43,902 nt of DNA from Lachnospiraceae bacterium JC7 (GTDB taxonomy: Bacteria; Bacillota; Clostridia; Lachnospirales; Lachnospiraceae), in contig ALYD01000027.1 in assembly GCA_000513555.1 (NCBI GenBank), forward strand, positions 1 through 43,902, written 5' to 3'. The translations under genes and the position numbers were made by a program. The notes beneath the pieces were generated by a model, which saw nothing but the letters and a program-made list of their open reading frames with translations, searched no databases and was not told the origin of the DNA. Of this stretch, positions 33,874-42,869 are shown one piece after another. Every line of letters starts with the position of its first letter. The stretch's first letter is position 1.

Positions 33874-34704
33874 TTGAAAAAAGAAAGACTTGATGTTTTA
33901 CTTGTCAACAGAGGATTGGCTGAGTCCAGAGAAAAGGCGAAGCGTACCATCATGGCAGGCATCGTTTATGTAGACGGACAAAAAGAAGATAAAGCGGGAA
34001 CCACCTTTGATCCTGAAGTGCCGATAGAGGTAAGAGGAAATGTCCTTCCTTATGTTTCAAGAGGAGGATTGAAGCTTGAAAAAGCCATCAGGGAGTTCGG
34101 CGTTTCCTGCGAAGGAAAGGTCTGTCTCGATATAGGAGCAAGTACAGGCGGATTTACAGACTGTATGCTGCAGAATGGCGCAGTGAAGGTATTTGCCATC
34201 GACGTAGGTCATGGTCAGCTTGACTGGAAGCTTCGTAATGATGAACGTGTCGTATGTATGGAAAAGACCAATATCCGTTACGTAAAACCTGAGGATCTCG
34301 GAGAACTGGCAAGTCTTGTTTCCATAGATGTCAGTTTCATCAGCCTGCAGCTCGTACTTCCTGTTGTTAAGACACTTATTAAAAAGGATTGTCAGGTGGT
34401 TTGCCTTATCAAGCCTCAGTTCGAAGCAGGAAGAGATCAGGTGGGCAAAAAGGGAGTCGTAAGGGACAAAAAGGTACATGTTGAAGTTATAGAAAAGACT
34501 CTCTCCTTTGCATATTCCATAGGATTCGAGCTTAAGGGCCTTACCTTCAGCCCTATCAAGGGACCGGAGGGCAATATAGAGTACCTTGCGGAACTTATGT
34601 TAAGGGATGAAACAGATACTGACGGAGAGAAGGATCTTCTCTGGATACATGAGACCGCTGAAAAGACTGTCAATGCATCACACGATATGCTTGATGTGAA
34701 GTGA
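33874..34704 (+). CDS. tlyA: TlyA family RNA 2'-O-methyltransferase
   Basis: An N-terminal S4 RNA-binding domain (about residues 1-60) is followed by an RrmJ-like Rossmann methyltransferase: the SAM motif CLDIGASTGGFTDCML, then AIDVGHGQLDWKLR and SIDVSFISLQ. Members methylate cytidines in 16S and 23S rRNA; some act as haemolysins, though this is probably indirect. TTG 33874 is chosen because GAGG lies 8 bases upstream and the product then starts KKERLDVLLV as in the family; a TTG at 33832 would overlap dxs. 276 residues. The target nucleotide is not known here. Confidence 0.93.
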   Translation: MKKERLDVLLVNRGLAESREKAKRTIMAGIVYVDGQKEDKAGTTFDPEVPIEVRGNVLPYVSRGGLKLEKAIREFGVSCEGKVCLDIGASTGGFTDCMLQNGAVKVFAIDVGHGQLDWKLRNDERVVCMEKTNIRYVKPEDLGELASLVSIDVSFISLQLVLPVVKTLIKKDCQVVCLIKPQFEAGRDQVGKKGVVRDKKVHVEVIEKTLSFAYSIGFELKGLTFSPIKGPEGNIEYLAELMLRDETDTDGEKDLLWIHETAEKTVNASHDMLDVK

Positions 34705-34759
34705 GTTTTTCAGCTGATCACTATAACAGAATTTTTTCTGACAAAGATTATTTGGAACA

Positions 34760-35584
34760 ATGATGAAGATTACTTTAGTCGTTAATATAACAAAACCTGA
34801 TGCCATGGTGTTTAAGGATGCCATAGAGACGTATCTTACAGAAAGAGGTGTAAGGGTCTCATCAATTCTGAAGGCGGATTATGAAAGATCTGATTTCAGT
34901 GATACCGACGCCATAGTAAGTATCGGCGGGGACGGTACCATGCTGAGGATAGCAGGTGTACTAAGAGGTCAGGATACAGCCATACTTGGAGTTAATGCCG
35001 GACACCTCGGATATCTTACTGAAGTGTCACAGCTTGATCAGATTCCCGAGGCTATGGACCGTCTTATAAAACATGATTATATACGTGATGTTCGAACCAT
35101 GCTTCATGGAAGTGTACGCCGTAACGGAGAAGTCATTGCCAGAGGTACAGCTTTAAACGAGATTCTAGTAAGCAGGAGCAGAGGCATAAATGTTATGCGT
35201 TTTGCAGTGTCATGTGACGGACAGAACTTAAGCAACTATATAGCTGACGGAATGATCTTTGCCACACCTACAGGTTCAACAGCCTACAATCTTTCTGCCG
35301 GAGGACCCATAGTTGCTCCCGGATCTCCGGTCATAATCATGACACCGATCTGTGCACACAGTACCAAAAGCAGACCTGTTGTACTTTCTGATTCCAGTCG
35401 CATAGAGATCAGGATAGAATCGGAAAAGGAAATTGTTGCATACGATGGGGAAAATGTTGTGGAACTGGAGAAAGGCGATATAGTAACTGTCAGAAAGGCA
35501 AATGAACTGACGACCCTTATCAAATTAAGGAAGAGCAGCTTTTTGGAGACTCTCAGTAAAAAAATGGATAATGATATTTGGTAA
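34760..35584 (+). CDS. nadK: NAD kinase
   Basis: Phosphorylates NAD to NADP. The GGDGT motif is at residues 56-60, followed by NAGHLGYLTE, then LNEI and the PTGSTAYNLSAGGPIVAP region (quoted in part) that binds NAD. 274 residues. ATG 34760 and the adjacent ATG 34763 are both possible; the weak GGAA upstream fits 34763 slightly better. It lies between tlyA and argR, as in many Clostridia. Confidence 0.96.
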   Translation: MMKITLVVNITKPDAMVFKDAIETYLTERGVRVSSILKADYERSDFSDTDAIVSIGGDGTMLRIAGVLRGQDTAILGVNAGHLGYLTEVSQLDQIPEAMDRLIKHDYIRDVRTMLHGSVRRNGEVIARGTALNEILVSRSRGINVMRFAVSCDGQNLSNYIADGMIFATPTGSTAYNLSAGGPIVAPGSPVIIMTPICAHSTKSRPVVLSDSSRIEIRIESEKEIVAYDGENVVELEKGDIVTVRKANELTTLIKLRKSSFLETLSKKMDNDIW

Positions 35585-35596
35585 AGGAGAGCTGAG

Positions 35597-36046
35597 ATGA
35601 AGAAATCAAGGCATCAGAAGATAATAGAGCTGGTTGGCCGCATGAGAATAGGCACTCAGGAGGAACTTGCGGACATTCTCAACAGAGAAGGCTACAAGGT
35701 GACCCAGGCAACTGTCTCACGGGATATTAAAGAACTGAAGCTCAGTAAGGTCACAGGCAATGATGGGAGCCAGTATTATCAGATCATAGAAAAAGAGGAA
35801 CAGGTATATTCCGAAAAGTATATCAGAGTTCTTCGTGAAGCCCTCATGAGCATGGATACAGCAGGTAATTTACTTGTGATCCGTACCATGGCAGGTATGG
35901 CCAATGCGGTTGCTGCAGCATTGGACCAGTTCAGACTCGAAAAGATCGTCGGAACTCTTGCCGGCGATGATACCATCATGTGCGCCATGAAGAACGCGCA
36001 GGATGCTTTGGATGTGAAGAATCGTATTCAGGAAATAATGGAGTAA
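35597..36046 (+). CDS. argR: Arginine repressor ArgR
   Basis: An arginine-sensing regulator of 149 residues. The N-terminal winged helix-turn-helix has the family's TVSRDIKELKL recognition stretch (residues 39-49). The C-terminal hexamerisation domain carries GTLAGDDTIM, the arginine-binding loop with its two aspartates. AAAGGAG lies just before the ATG, 12 bases after nadK. Two pairs of ARG boxes in this same window, before argG and argJ, are its likely targets; ArgR may also activate arginine catabolism elsewhere. Confidence 0.97.
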   Translation: MKKSRHQKIIELVGRMRIGTQEELADILNREGYKVTQATVSRDIKELKLSKVTGNDGSQYYQIIEKEEQVYSEKYIRVLREALMSMDTAGNLLVIRTMAGMANAVAAALDQFRLEKIVGTLAGDDTIMCAMKNAQDALDVKNRIQEIME

Positions 36047-36133
36047 CGACATTTACCGGATGATTAGGACAACTAAGAGACTAAGGCCCTACTGGCAAAA
36101 TCGGGGTTTTGGTTTCGGAAAAGAGGAGACAAA

Positions 36134-37789
36134 ATGCTATATCATCTACATGTTAAAGATCTTGCACTGATTGAGACAGCGGAAGTTGAATTTGGTGAAG
36201 GTTTAAATATTCTTACAGGAGAGACCGGAGCCGGAAAGTCCATTCTGATCGGCTCCATAAATCTGTGTCTCGGTTCAAAAGCCAACAAGGATATGATCAG
36301 AAACGGTAAGGAATCGGGATTCGTGGAGATCATCTTCGGAGATCTCACTGAGCATCAGGAGGAGATGCTTCGTGAGCTTGATGTTGAACCTGAAGATGGA
36401 CAGATCATCATAAAAAGAAAGATCTCCAATACCAGATCGGAAATAAAAATAAATGATGAAACAGTGACACTGTCAAAGCTTCGTAAGGTTGCGGAGCTTT
36501 TGATAGATATTCATGGACAGCATGAACATCAGTCTCTTTTGCGTGATGGATATCACCTGAAAGTTCTGGATGATTTCCAGCAAAAAGAGACTGGTGTTCT
36601 TCGTGTATCTGTGTCAGAAAAGTATCATGAGTATACAGCGTTGAAGGAGAAGCTTGAGGGCTTCGATATGGATGAGAGTCAGCGTCTCAGGGAGCTGGAT
36701 TTTCTGAAATTCGAGATCGAGGATATCGAAAAAGCCGAACTCAAGGAGGGCGAAGAGGAAGAACTGGCCCAGAGATATAAAAAATATCAGAATATCCAGA
36801 AGATATACGGCTCTGTGCAAAAGGCAAGAGCCATCATGGATGAGGTGGATCTTTCCTCTGCCATAAGAGCCATTCAGGATGCTCTGAATTATGATGAGTC
36901 ACTTCAGAATATAAGTGACAGTCTTTATGATCTCCAGACCATATCAGAAGATACAGTGAGAGAACTGGATCATTATCTGGATAAGAATGATTTTGACGAA
37001 GAGGATTTTCAGGAGGTCACAGAGCGTCTGGACTATATCCGGGGTGTCATGGCAAAATACGGCGGTACAGTTGAAAAAACGGAAGCCAGACTTCTGGAAA
37101 AGCAGGAAAGATTAAAGGAACTGGAAGACTACGATGAGAACAGGGAAAGATGTATCAGGAATCTGAAAAAATCCGAATCTGAGCTTATGGAGCTCTGCAG
37201 TAAGCTTACTGAAGCCCGTAAGAAGGGTGCGAAGATACTTTGCGAGAAGATACGTTCGGAGATGACAGAGATGGGATTTCTGGATGTTAAGTTCGATATG
37301 GATTTCAGGAGTCTGAAGGAACCTTCATCAAACGGTATAGACGATGTACATTTCGTTGTCAGTCTCAATCCCGGTGAACCGGTCAGACCTCTCAGTGAGG
37401 TTGCTTCCGGCGGTGAGCTGAGCCGAATCATGCTTTCCATAAAGACTGTGCTAGCAGATACTGATGAGATCCCTACACTGATCTTCGATGAGGTAGACAC
37501 CGGAATTTCCGGAAGAACAGCAGAAAAGGTATCTGAGAAGCTTAAGAAGATAGCATTATCACATCAGGTGATACTTATAACCCATCTTCCTCAGATAGCC
37601 GCAAAGGCCAATAATCATTACTGCATAGAGAAGCTGGCGGAAGAGGGACATACCCGTACCAACATAAGAAGACTCGATAAAGAAGAGTCTGTCATGGAAC
37701 TTGCCAGACTTCTTGCGGGCGGGAAGGTCACTGACGCAGTCCTTGCAAATGCCAGAGAGCTTAAAAACCTTGCTAATGATGCTTTGTAG
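36134..37789 (+). CDS. recN: DNA repair protein RecN
   Basis: An SMC-like ATPase that acts early in double-strand-break repair. Walker A GETGAGKS is at residues 29-36; the ABC signature VASGGELSRIMLSIK and Walker B LIFDEVDTGISG are near the C-terminus. A long coiled-coil region fills the middle, about residues 160-370. 551 residues, normal. GAGGAG precedes the ATG. It ends the conserved block that starts with Asp23. Confidence 0.97.
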   Translation: MLYHLHVKDLALIETAEVEFGEGLNILTGETGAGKSILIGSINLCLGSKANKDMIRNGKESGFVEIIFGDLTEHQEEMLRELDVEPEDGQIIIKRKISNTRSEIKINDETVTLSKLRKVAELLIDIHGQHEHQSLLRDGYHLKVLDDFQQKETGVLRVSVSEKYHEYTALKEKLEGFDMDESQRLRELDFLKFEIEDIEKAELKEGEEEELAQRYKKYQNIQKIYGSVQKARAIMDEVDLSSAIRAIQDALNYDESLQNISDSLYDLQTISEDTVRELDHYLDKNDFDEEDFQEVTERLDYIRGVMAKYGGTVEKTEARLLEKQERLKELEDYDENRERCIRNLKKSESELMELCSKLTEARKKGAKILCEKIRSEMTEMGFLDVKFDMDFRSLKEPSSNGIDDVHFVVSLNPGEPVRPLSEVASGGELSRIMLSIKTVLADTDEIPTLIFDEVDTGISGRTAEKVSEKLKKIALSHQVILITHLPQIAAKANNHYCIEKLAEEGHTRTNIRRLDKEESVMELARLLAGGKVTDAVLANARELKNLANDAL

Positions 37790-37799
37790 GAAGTATAAT
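37770..37799 (+). promoter_or_regulatory. Probable sigma-A promoter of glgA
   Basis: TTGCTA at 37770-37775, an 18-bp spacer and TATAAT at 37794-37799. It overlaps the end of recN and lies about 115 bases before glgA. Confidence 0.6.
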
Positions 37800-37918
37800 A
37801 ATGTTTATCAATGGGTGTAAATTTATTAGCTTTTAACGAGGATTTTCACTTATTGCTTTCAATACATCATGTGATTTCTTGAATACGGAACTAAAATTTG
37901 AGTGGGAGGCTGTATAAA

Positions 37919-39364
37919 ATGAAAAATGTATTGATGCTTGCATCGGAGGCTGTACCTTTTATTAAAACAGGAGGATTGGCTGACGTTGTTGGTTCGCTTC
38001 CAAAGACCATTGATAAGAGATACTATGATTGCCGCGTTATGATTCCCAAGTATATGTGCATACCATGGGAGTGGCGACAGAAAATGGAGTATGTAACACA
38101 TTTTTACATGGATTATCTCGGCCAGTCCCGCTACGTCGGAGTACTTAAGTATGAGCTTGAGGGTGTCACCTATTATTTTATAGATAATGAATCCTATTTT
38201 TCAGGAGACCGTCCTTATGGTGACTGGTATTGGGATCTGGAGAAGTTCAGCTTTTTCTGTTATGCTGCGCTTTCAGCTTTACCGCTTCTTGGATGGCATC
38301 CGGACCTTATACATTGTCATGACTGGCAGACCGGTCTCATCCCTGTACTGCTCCATGATAATTTTGCCGGCGGTGAGTTCTATCGCTCCATAAAATCTGT
38401 AATAACCATTCACAATCTTAAGTTCCAGGGAGTCTGGGATGTAAAGACCATACAGAGATTCACTCAGTTAAGTGACTATTACTTCACAGCTGATAAGCTT
38501 GAGTGCAAGAAGGACGGAAATCTGTTAAAGGGCGGTATCGTTTATGCCGACGCAATCACCACAGTATCCGACACATATGCGGAAGAGATCAAGATGCCTT
38601 TCTATGGTGAAGGACTCGATGGACTTCTGAGAGCGAGAGAGCATGACTTAAGAGGTATAGTCAACGGTATCGACTACAACGAATGGGATCCTGAAACAGA
38701 CAAGTATCTGGTCAAGAATTACAATGCCAAGAATTTCCGAAAAGAGAAGTTCAAGAATAAAAAGGCACTTCAGGAAGACTGGGGAATGGATGTTGATCCG
38801 GGAAAGATGATGATCGGTATCGTTTCCAGACTCACTGACCAGAAGGGACTCGATCTTGTGGAGTGCATCATGGACGAACTCTGTCAGGACAATATTCAGT
38901 TCGTTGTTCTGGGAACCGGTGACGAGAAGTATGAAAATATGTTCCGCCACTATGACTGGAAGTACCATAACAAGGTTTCAGCCCAGATCTATTACTCCAA
39001 TGAGATCAGCCATAAGATGTATGCTGCATGTGATGCTTATCTTATGCCTTCACTTTTTGAGCCCTGCGGGCTGTCACAGCTTATTGCCCTAAGATACGGC
39101 ACCATACCTATCGTCAGGGAAACAGGCGGACTCAGAGATACTGTCGAGCCATTCAATGAGTACGAGGATAAGGGAACAGGTTTCTCATTCTCCAATTACA
39201 ATGCCCATGAGATGCTGAACACCATCCGTTATGCTGAAAAGATCTATTATGATCGTAAGCGTGACTGGAACAAAATGGTGGATCGTGCCATGGCGAAGGA
39301 TTACTCATGGAGGACTTCAGCTATGAAGTATCAGGAACTTTATGATTGGTTGATAGGATATTGA
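37919..39364 (+). CDS. glgA: Glycogen synthase (ADP-glucose type)
   Basis: A GT5 glycosyltransferase that extends alpha-1,4-glucan from ADP-glucose. KTGGLADVVGSLPK at residues 16-29 binds the nucleotide sugar, and the C-terminal domain shows PSLFEPCGLSQLIALRYG with the catalytic glutamate. 481 residues, normal. ATG 37919 is chosen for GGGAGG 9 bases upstream; a GTG at 37898 would add 7 residues. No glgB, glgC, glgD or glgP lies nearby, so it is detached from the other glycogen genes. Confidence 0.96.
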   Translation: MKNVLMLASEAVPFIKTGGLADVVGSLPKTIDKRYYDCRVMIPKYMCIPWEWRQKMEYVTHFYMDYLGQSRYVGVLKYELEGVTYYFIDNESYFSGDRPYGDWYWDLEKFSFFCYAALSALPLLGWHPDLIHCHDWQTGLIPVLLHDNFAGGEFYRSIKSVITIHNLKFQGVWDVKTIQRFTQLSDYYFTADKLECKKDGNLLKGGIVYADAITTVSDTYAEEIKMPFYGEGLDGLLRAREHDLRGIVNGIDYNEWDPETDKYLVKNYNAKNFRKEKFKNKKALQEDWGMDVDPGKMMIGIVSRLTDQKGLDLVECIMDELCQDNIQFVVLGTGDEKYENMFRHYDWKYHNKVSAQIYYSNEISHKMYAACDAYLMPSLFEPCGLSQLIALRYGTIPIVRETGGLRDTVEPFNEYEDKGTGFSFSNYNAHEMLNTIRYAEKIYYDRKRDWNKMVDRAMAKDYSWRTSAMKYQELYDWLIGY

Positions 39365-39369
39365 TTTTA

Positions 39370-39837
39370 ATGAACTTACTTGAAGAATTACTTAGTAACT
39401 ATATGCTCACCACGGCTGTCGCTTCATGGCTGGCAGCCCAGGTGATAAAAACAGCCATAGATGCCTATTTCAATAAAGGCATAAACTGGGAAAGGATGAC
39501 CGGCTCGGGAGGCATGCCCTCCAGCCATTCCTCCTTTGTGGTATCTATAGCCACAGCTGCGGCGCTTCAATATGGAATAGCATCATCGATGTTTGCGGTC
39601 TGCTTTGCATTGGCAAGCGTTGTCATGTATGATGCCACTGGAGTCAGAAGAGAAACAGGAAAACAGGCCGTTCTTCTCAATAAGATCCTGGAGGACAATC
39701 CGTTTAACTGGAAGCCGGAGGAATTTGAAATGAAGCTTAAGGAGTATGTGGGACATACTCCGTTACAGGTATTTATGGGAGCTCTGCTCGGGATAGGCAT
39801 GGCTTTTCTTGTTAAGAGCAAGTACCCATGGATATGA
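39370..39837 (+). CDS. Divergent PAP2 family membrane protein (YuiD-like)
   Basis: A 155-residue membrane protein with about four hydrophobic segments. The stretch SGGMPSSHSSFVV and the following VMYDATGVRRETGKQA are characteristic of the divergent PAP2 (DUF212) family. The PAP2 phosphatase core is only partly kept, so catalysis is uncertain; the plant relatives act in chloroplasts. ATG 39370 is 5 bases after glgA with little ribosome site. It overlaps the next gene by 10 bases. Confidence 0.9.
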   Translation: MNLLEELLSNYMLTTAVASWLAAQVIKTAIDAYFNKGINWERMTGSGGMPSSHSSFVVSIATAAALQYGIASSMFAVCFALASVVMYDATGVRRETGKQAVLLNKILEDNPFNWKPEEFEMKLKEYVGHTPLQVFMGALLGIGMAFLVKSKYPWI

Positions 39838-40841
39838 AGCTGAGATGGAAAAAGCTGCGTATGAGTTTTAGAAAGATTATAAAAACAACTGTAACTTTTC
39901 TGGGCTGCATGCTTATGGCATGCAGCTTAGTTTCGTGTAAGGGTGTAGAGATAACCGGTAAAACAGAGGATGTTAAGGGCTATACCGAAGCAGAGTGCAG
40001 GATAGTCATAGGCTCTGAAAGAAACAGATATCAGAATGCCATAGGACCAGAGATATGGGATCTCCCCGTAAAAAATCAGCATGAATCCACTTATGGTCCT
40101 TATTTTGTATCAAAGATAAAAGAGTTTCTGCAGGATATAAAGACCCTTAATCTTCTTGCTGCAAGAACCGGTATCATAGCAACTTCCACTGAAATGGATA
40201 AGATAAGGACCATATCAAATGAATTTTATGACGGTCTGACTCCGGAAGATATCGCCTTCATGGGGAACTGTACTATCGATGATGTCGTCCATATTTATAC
40301 AGAGTATTTTCTGGCATGTAAGACTGCGGATTATCTGATATCTGATGCTGATCTCGAGGTATCGGATGCAGAAGTCAAAGTCATAAAGATACAGCAGATA
40401 GAATGTTCCGAAAGAGCTGCAGCGGAAAATGTGCTTGAACTTGTAAATGTAGAGGGTGCCAACTTTGCCTATTACGCAAGACAGAACAGTGAAGATCCGG
40501 AGATAGAGAGAACCCTTGCGAAATCCGAAAAATCAGATGCCATATACACAACTGCCTTCAGTCTTGAAGAAGGACAGATATCAGGCATCATAGAAGAGGA
40601 TGGTAAGTATTACATCATAAAAGTCATAGATGCATATGATGAAGAGGCAACACTTTCCAGAAAGAGGAAGCTGGAAATAGCTTTGAAATCAAAGACATTT
40701 TTTGAGGAGTACGGAGAGTATAAGGAACAGCATATAGTAAGATTCAGAGAATCCTTCTGGGATAGAATAGATCTCAATGAATACAGTGAAAGCAAAGCCG
40801 ACAATTTCTTCTCGCTTTTCGATGAAAACATAGATTTTTGA
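39828..40841 (+). CDS. Lipoprotein related to PrsA/SurA foldases with a degenerate parvulin domain
   Basis: A 337-residue lipoprotein. A lipobox-like LVSC lies near residue 37 after a hydrophobic stretch, then a helical N-terminal chaperone-like domain and a parvulin-like region (about 190-275, with NFAYYARQNSEDP and YYIIKVIDAYD). The conserved His-Ile-Leu entry and the GGDLG segment of active parvulins are missing, so isomerase activity is doubtful and a chaperone role more likely. The ATG at 39828 overlaps the previous gene; ATG 39861 would give a tidier signal peptide. Confidence 0.75.
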   Translation: MDMKLRWKKLRMSFRKIIKTTVTFLGCMLMACSLVSCKGVEITGKTEDVKGYTEAECRIVIGSERNRYQNAIGPEIWDLPVKNQHESTYGPYFVSKIKEFLQDIKTLNLLAARTGIIATSTEMDKIRTISNEFYDGLTPEDIAFMGNCTIDDVVHIYTEYFLACKTADYLISDADLEVSDAEVKVIKIQQIECSERAAAENVLELVNVEGANFAYYARQNSEDPEIERTLAKSEKSDAIYTTAFSLEEGQISGIIEEDGKYYIIKVIDAYDEEATLSRKRKLEIALKSKTFFEEYGEYKEQHIVRFRESFWDRIDLNEYSESKADNFFSLFDENIDF

Positions 40842-40850
40842 TCAAATAAT

Positions 40851-40914
40851 AAGGCTCGTAGAATTTAAATTTTTAAGCATAAATTTAATTCTACGGGTCT
40901 TGTTTTATGCACTA
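40851..40914 (+). terminator. Terminator after the parvulin-like gene
   Basis: A long, mostly A/T stem with one bulge (left arm from about 40852, right arm to about 40900, including GTAGAATT with AATTCTAC) is followed by TCTTGTTTTAT. Confidence 0.75.
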
Positions 40915-41009
40915 TTTTTTTAAGAAAGCTTCACATTAAAACTCAACACTTATTTTGTACAAATTAAAAATTATTTTTAATGCAAATTCAACAGATAATG
41001 ATTTTTTTA

Positions 41010-41038
41010 TTGAAAACAATTTAATAAGAAATTACAAT
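41010..41038 (+). promoter_or_regulatory. Probable sigma-A promoter of cstA
   Basis: TTGAAA at 41010-41015, a 17-bp spacer and TACAAT at 41033-41038, with an AT-rich stretch upstream. A small hairpin (GCTAT/ATAGC) near 41073-41090 lies in the leader of about 85 bases. Confidence 0.65.
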
Positions 41039-41128
41039 AAATACGGAACAATTAATAAAGATTTAATAAAGTGCTATCCGGTCAATAGCATTTTACTAAA
41101 TCAAAGCCCATAATTAGGGAGGTTATGT

Positions 41129-42625
41129 ATGATCAGTTTTCTAATTTGTCTTTGCTTACTGATCGCAGGCTACTTTACCTATGGTAAACTGGTAGACAGC
41201 ACATTTGGACCGGATGATCGTGAGACACCGGCAGTAACCATTAATGATGGTGTTGATTATGTCGTTTTACCACAGTGGAAGCTGTTCCTGGTTCAGCTTT
41301 TGAACATCGCAGGTCTCGGCCCTATCTTCGGAGCACTTCAGGGCGCACTTTGGGGACCTATCGTTTTCCTTTGGATCACCTTGGGAACTATCTTTGCAGG
41401 TGGTGTACATGATTATTTCTCAGGTATGCTTAGCGAGAGAAATAACGGTTTTTCAATTGCAGAGGTAACAGGTAAGTATCTCGGAAATACCATGAAGTCC
41501 ATCATGAGAGTATTCTCGGTTGTTCTTCTCGTTATGGTTGGTACAGTATTTGCTGTAGGACCTGCAGGTCTTATCGTTCAGCTTCTTGCCAGCAAGGGCG
41601 TTACAGGAGCATTCGCAAATACAGCCGTATGGCTCGGAATCATCCTTATCTATTATTTCATAGCAACCTTTATTTCTATCGATAAGATCATCGGAAAGAT
41701 CTATCCTGTATTCGGTATCTGCCTTATCATCATGGCGATCGGTGTTGTTATCGGATTACCTCTTAACGGCTTCCATACTCCTGAACTTTGGGATCACTTC
41801 TACAACATGCATCCGGGTTCAACTCCTGTATGGTCATTCATGTTCATCACAGTAGCATGTGGTGCTATCTCAGGTTTCCATTCAACTCAGTCACCTCTTA
41901 TGGCAAGATGTCTTAAGTCAGAGAGACAGGGACACTTCGTATTCTACGGAGCAATGGTAGCAGAAGGATGTATAGCTCTTGTATGGGCTGCTGCAGGTGT
42001 TTCTATCTATGAGACAACCGGCGGACTCAACACAGGCCTTAAGGAGATCCTTGCAGGCGGACAGTCAGTTGCTATCTATGATGTATGCGTAAAGACCATG
42101 GGTAACATCGGTGTTGTTCTGGCTATGCTCGGTGTAGTTGCATGTCCTATCACATCAGGTGATACTGCATTCCGTTCAGCAAGATACACAGTTGCTGACT
42201 GGATCAAGATGGACCAGGAGTCTTTCACAAACAGACTTAAGCTCTGCGTTCCATTACTTGGATGCGGTGCTTTCCTCGGATTCGGAAACTCATTCGGTAT
42301 TTTCAGTTACGCAGTTATCTGGAGATATTTCTCATGGACAAACCAGACTCTGGCTATGCTGGTTCTCTGGACAGGTGCTATGTATCTCGTAAGAGAGAAG
42401 AGAAATTACTGGGTATGTGCAGTTCCTGCAACATTCATGTCAGCCGTATCAGCTACATACTTCCTGATGGCTCCTGAGTGTCTCGGACTTATCCCGTTCT
42501 TCACAAACAACACAGCAGTTTCCTATCCTCTTGGAATCATCATCGCAGCATTCTTCCTGTATCTCTTCATCAGAGCTTCAAAGAAGTACAGCGCAAATCA
42601 GAATGCTCAAATGGCTCACGCCTGA
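41129..42625 (+). CDS. CstA-family carbon starvation transporter
   Basis: A polytopic membrane protein of 498 residues with about 12-13 hydrophobic segments. The conserved NIAGLGPIFGALQGALWGP stretch and GGVHDYFSGMLSERN near residues 90-105 are typical of CstA. E. coli CstA and BtsT take up peptides or pyruvate; this is the shorter clostridial form, whose substrate is uncertain. GGGAGG precedes the ATG. Codons are strongly biased to A- and C-ending preferred forms, hinting at high expression. It is a single-gene unit with its own promoter. Confidence 0.9.
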   Translation: MISFLICLCLLIAGYFTYGKLVDSTFGPDDRETPAVTINDGVDYVVLPQWKLFLVQLLNIAGLGPIFGALQGALWGPIVFLWITLGTIFAGGVHDYFSGMLSERNNGFSIAEVTGKYLGNTMKSIMRVFSVVLLVMVGTVFAVGPAGLIVQLLASKGVTGAFANTAVWLGIILIYYFIATFISIDKIIGKIYPVFGICLIIMAIGVVIGLPLNGFHTPELWDHFYNMHPGSTPVWSFMFITVACGAISGFHSTQSPLMARCLKSERQGHFVFYGAMVAEGCIALVWAAAGVSIYETTGGLNTGLKEILAGGQSVAIYDVCVKTMGNIGVVLAMLGVVACPITSGDTAFRSARYTVADWIKMDQESFTNRLKLCVPLLGCGAFLGFGNSFGIFSYAVIWRYFSWTNQTLAMLVLWTGAMYLVREKRNYWVCAVPATFMSAVSATYFLMAPECLGLIPFFTNNTAVSYPLGIIIAAFFLYLFIRASKKYSANQNAQMAHA

Positions 42626-42812
42626 AACATAGGTTTCCGTGTACTGAATAGGAGGAGTATCGGAGCTTATGACGATGTCAACTGACCAATGACATTTTAA
42701 AACTAAATATTTGCATGATGCACAGAAAAGACGTTAACGTACACTGTTCATCATAACAATGAAAACAGTTCATCCTTATGAACAAATTTTCACTTTGACA
42801 ATTTGATCTATG

Positions 42813-42850
42813 GACAGGGTGGAGTCATACTTCACCCTGTCTTATTATTT
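42813..42850 (+). terminator. Terminator hairpin just before the last gene
   Basis: A perfect 9-bp G/C-rich stem (42813-42821 with 42833-42841) is followed by TTATTATTTT. It lies 190 bases after cstA and only 20 bases before the next start codon. The rest of the 42626-42869 gap holds no gene. Confidence 0.7.
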
Positions 42851-42869
42851 TCAGCAACAGGAGGACATT

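Noticed and set aside
39904..39926. 9-bp perfect hairpin in the signal-peptide coding region of the parvulin-like lipoprotein
   Set aside because: It lies inside coding sequence for a Cys-Met-Leu-Met-Ala-Cys stretch and has no T run; probably chance.
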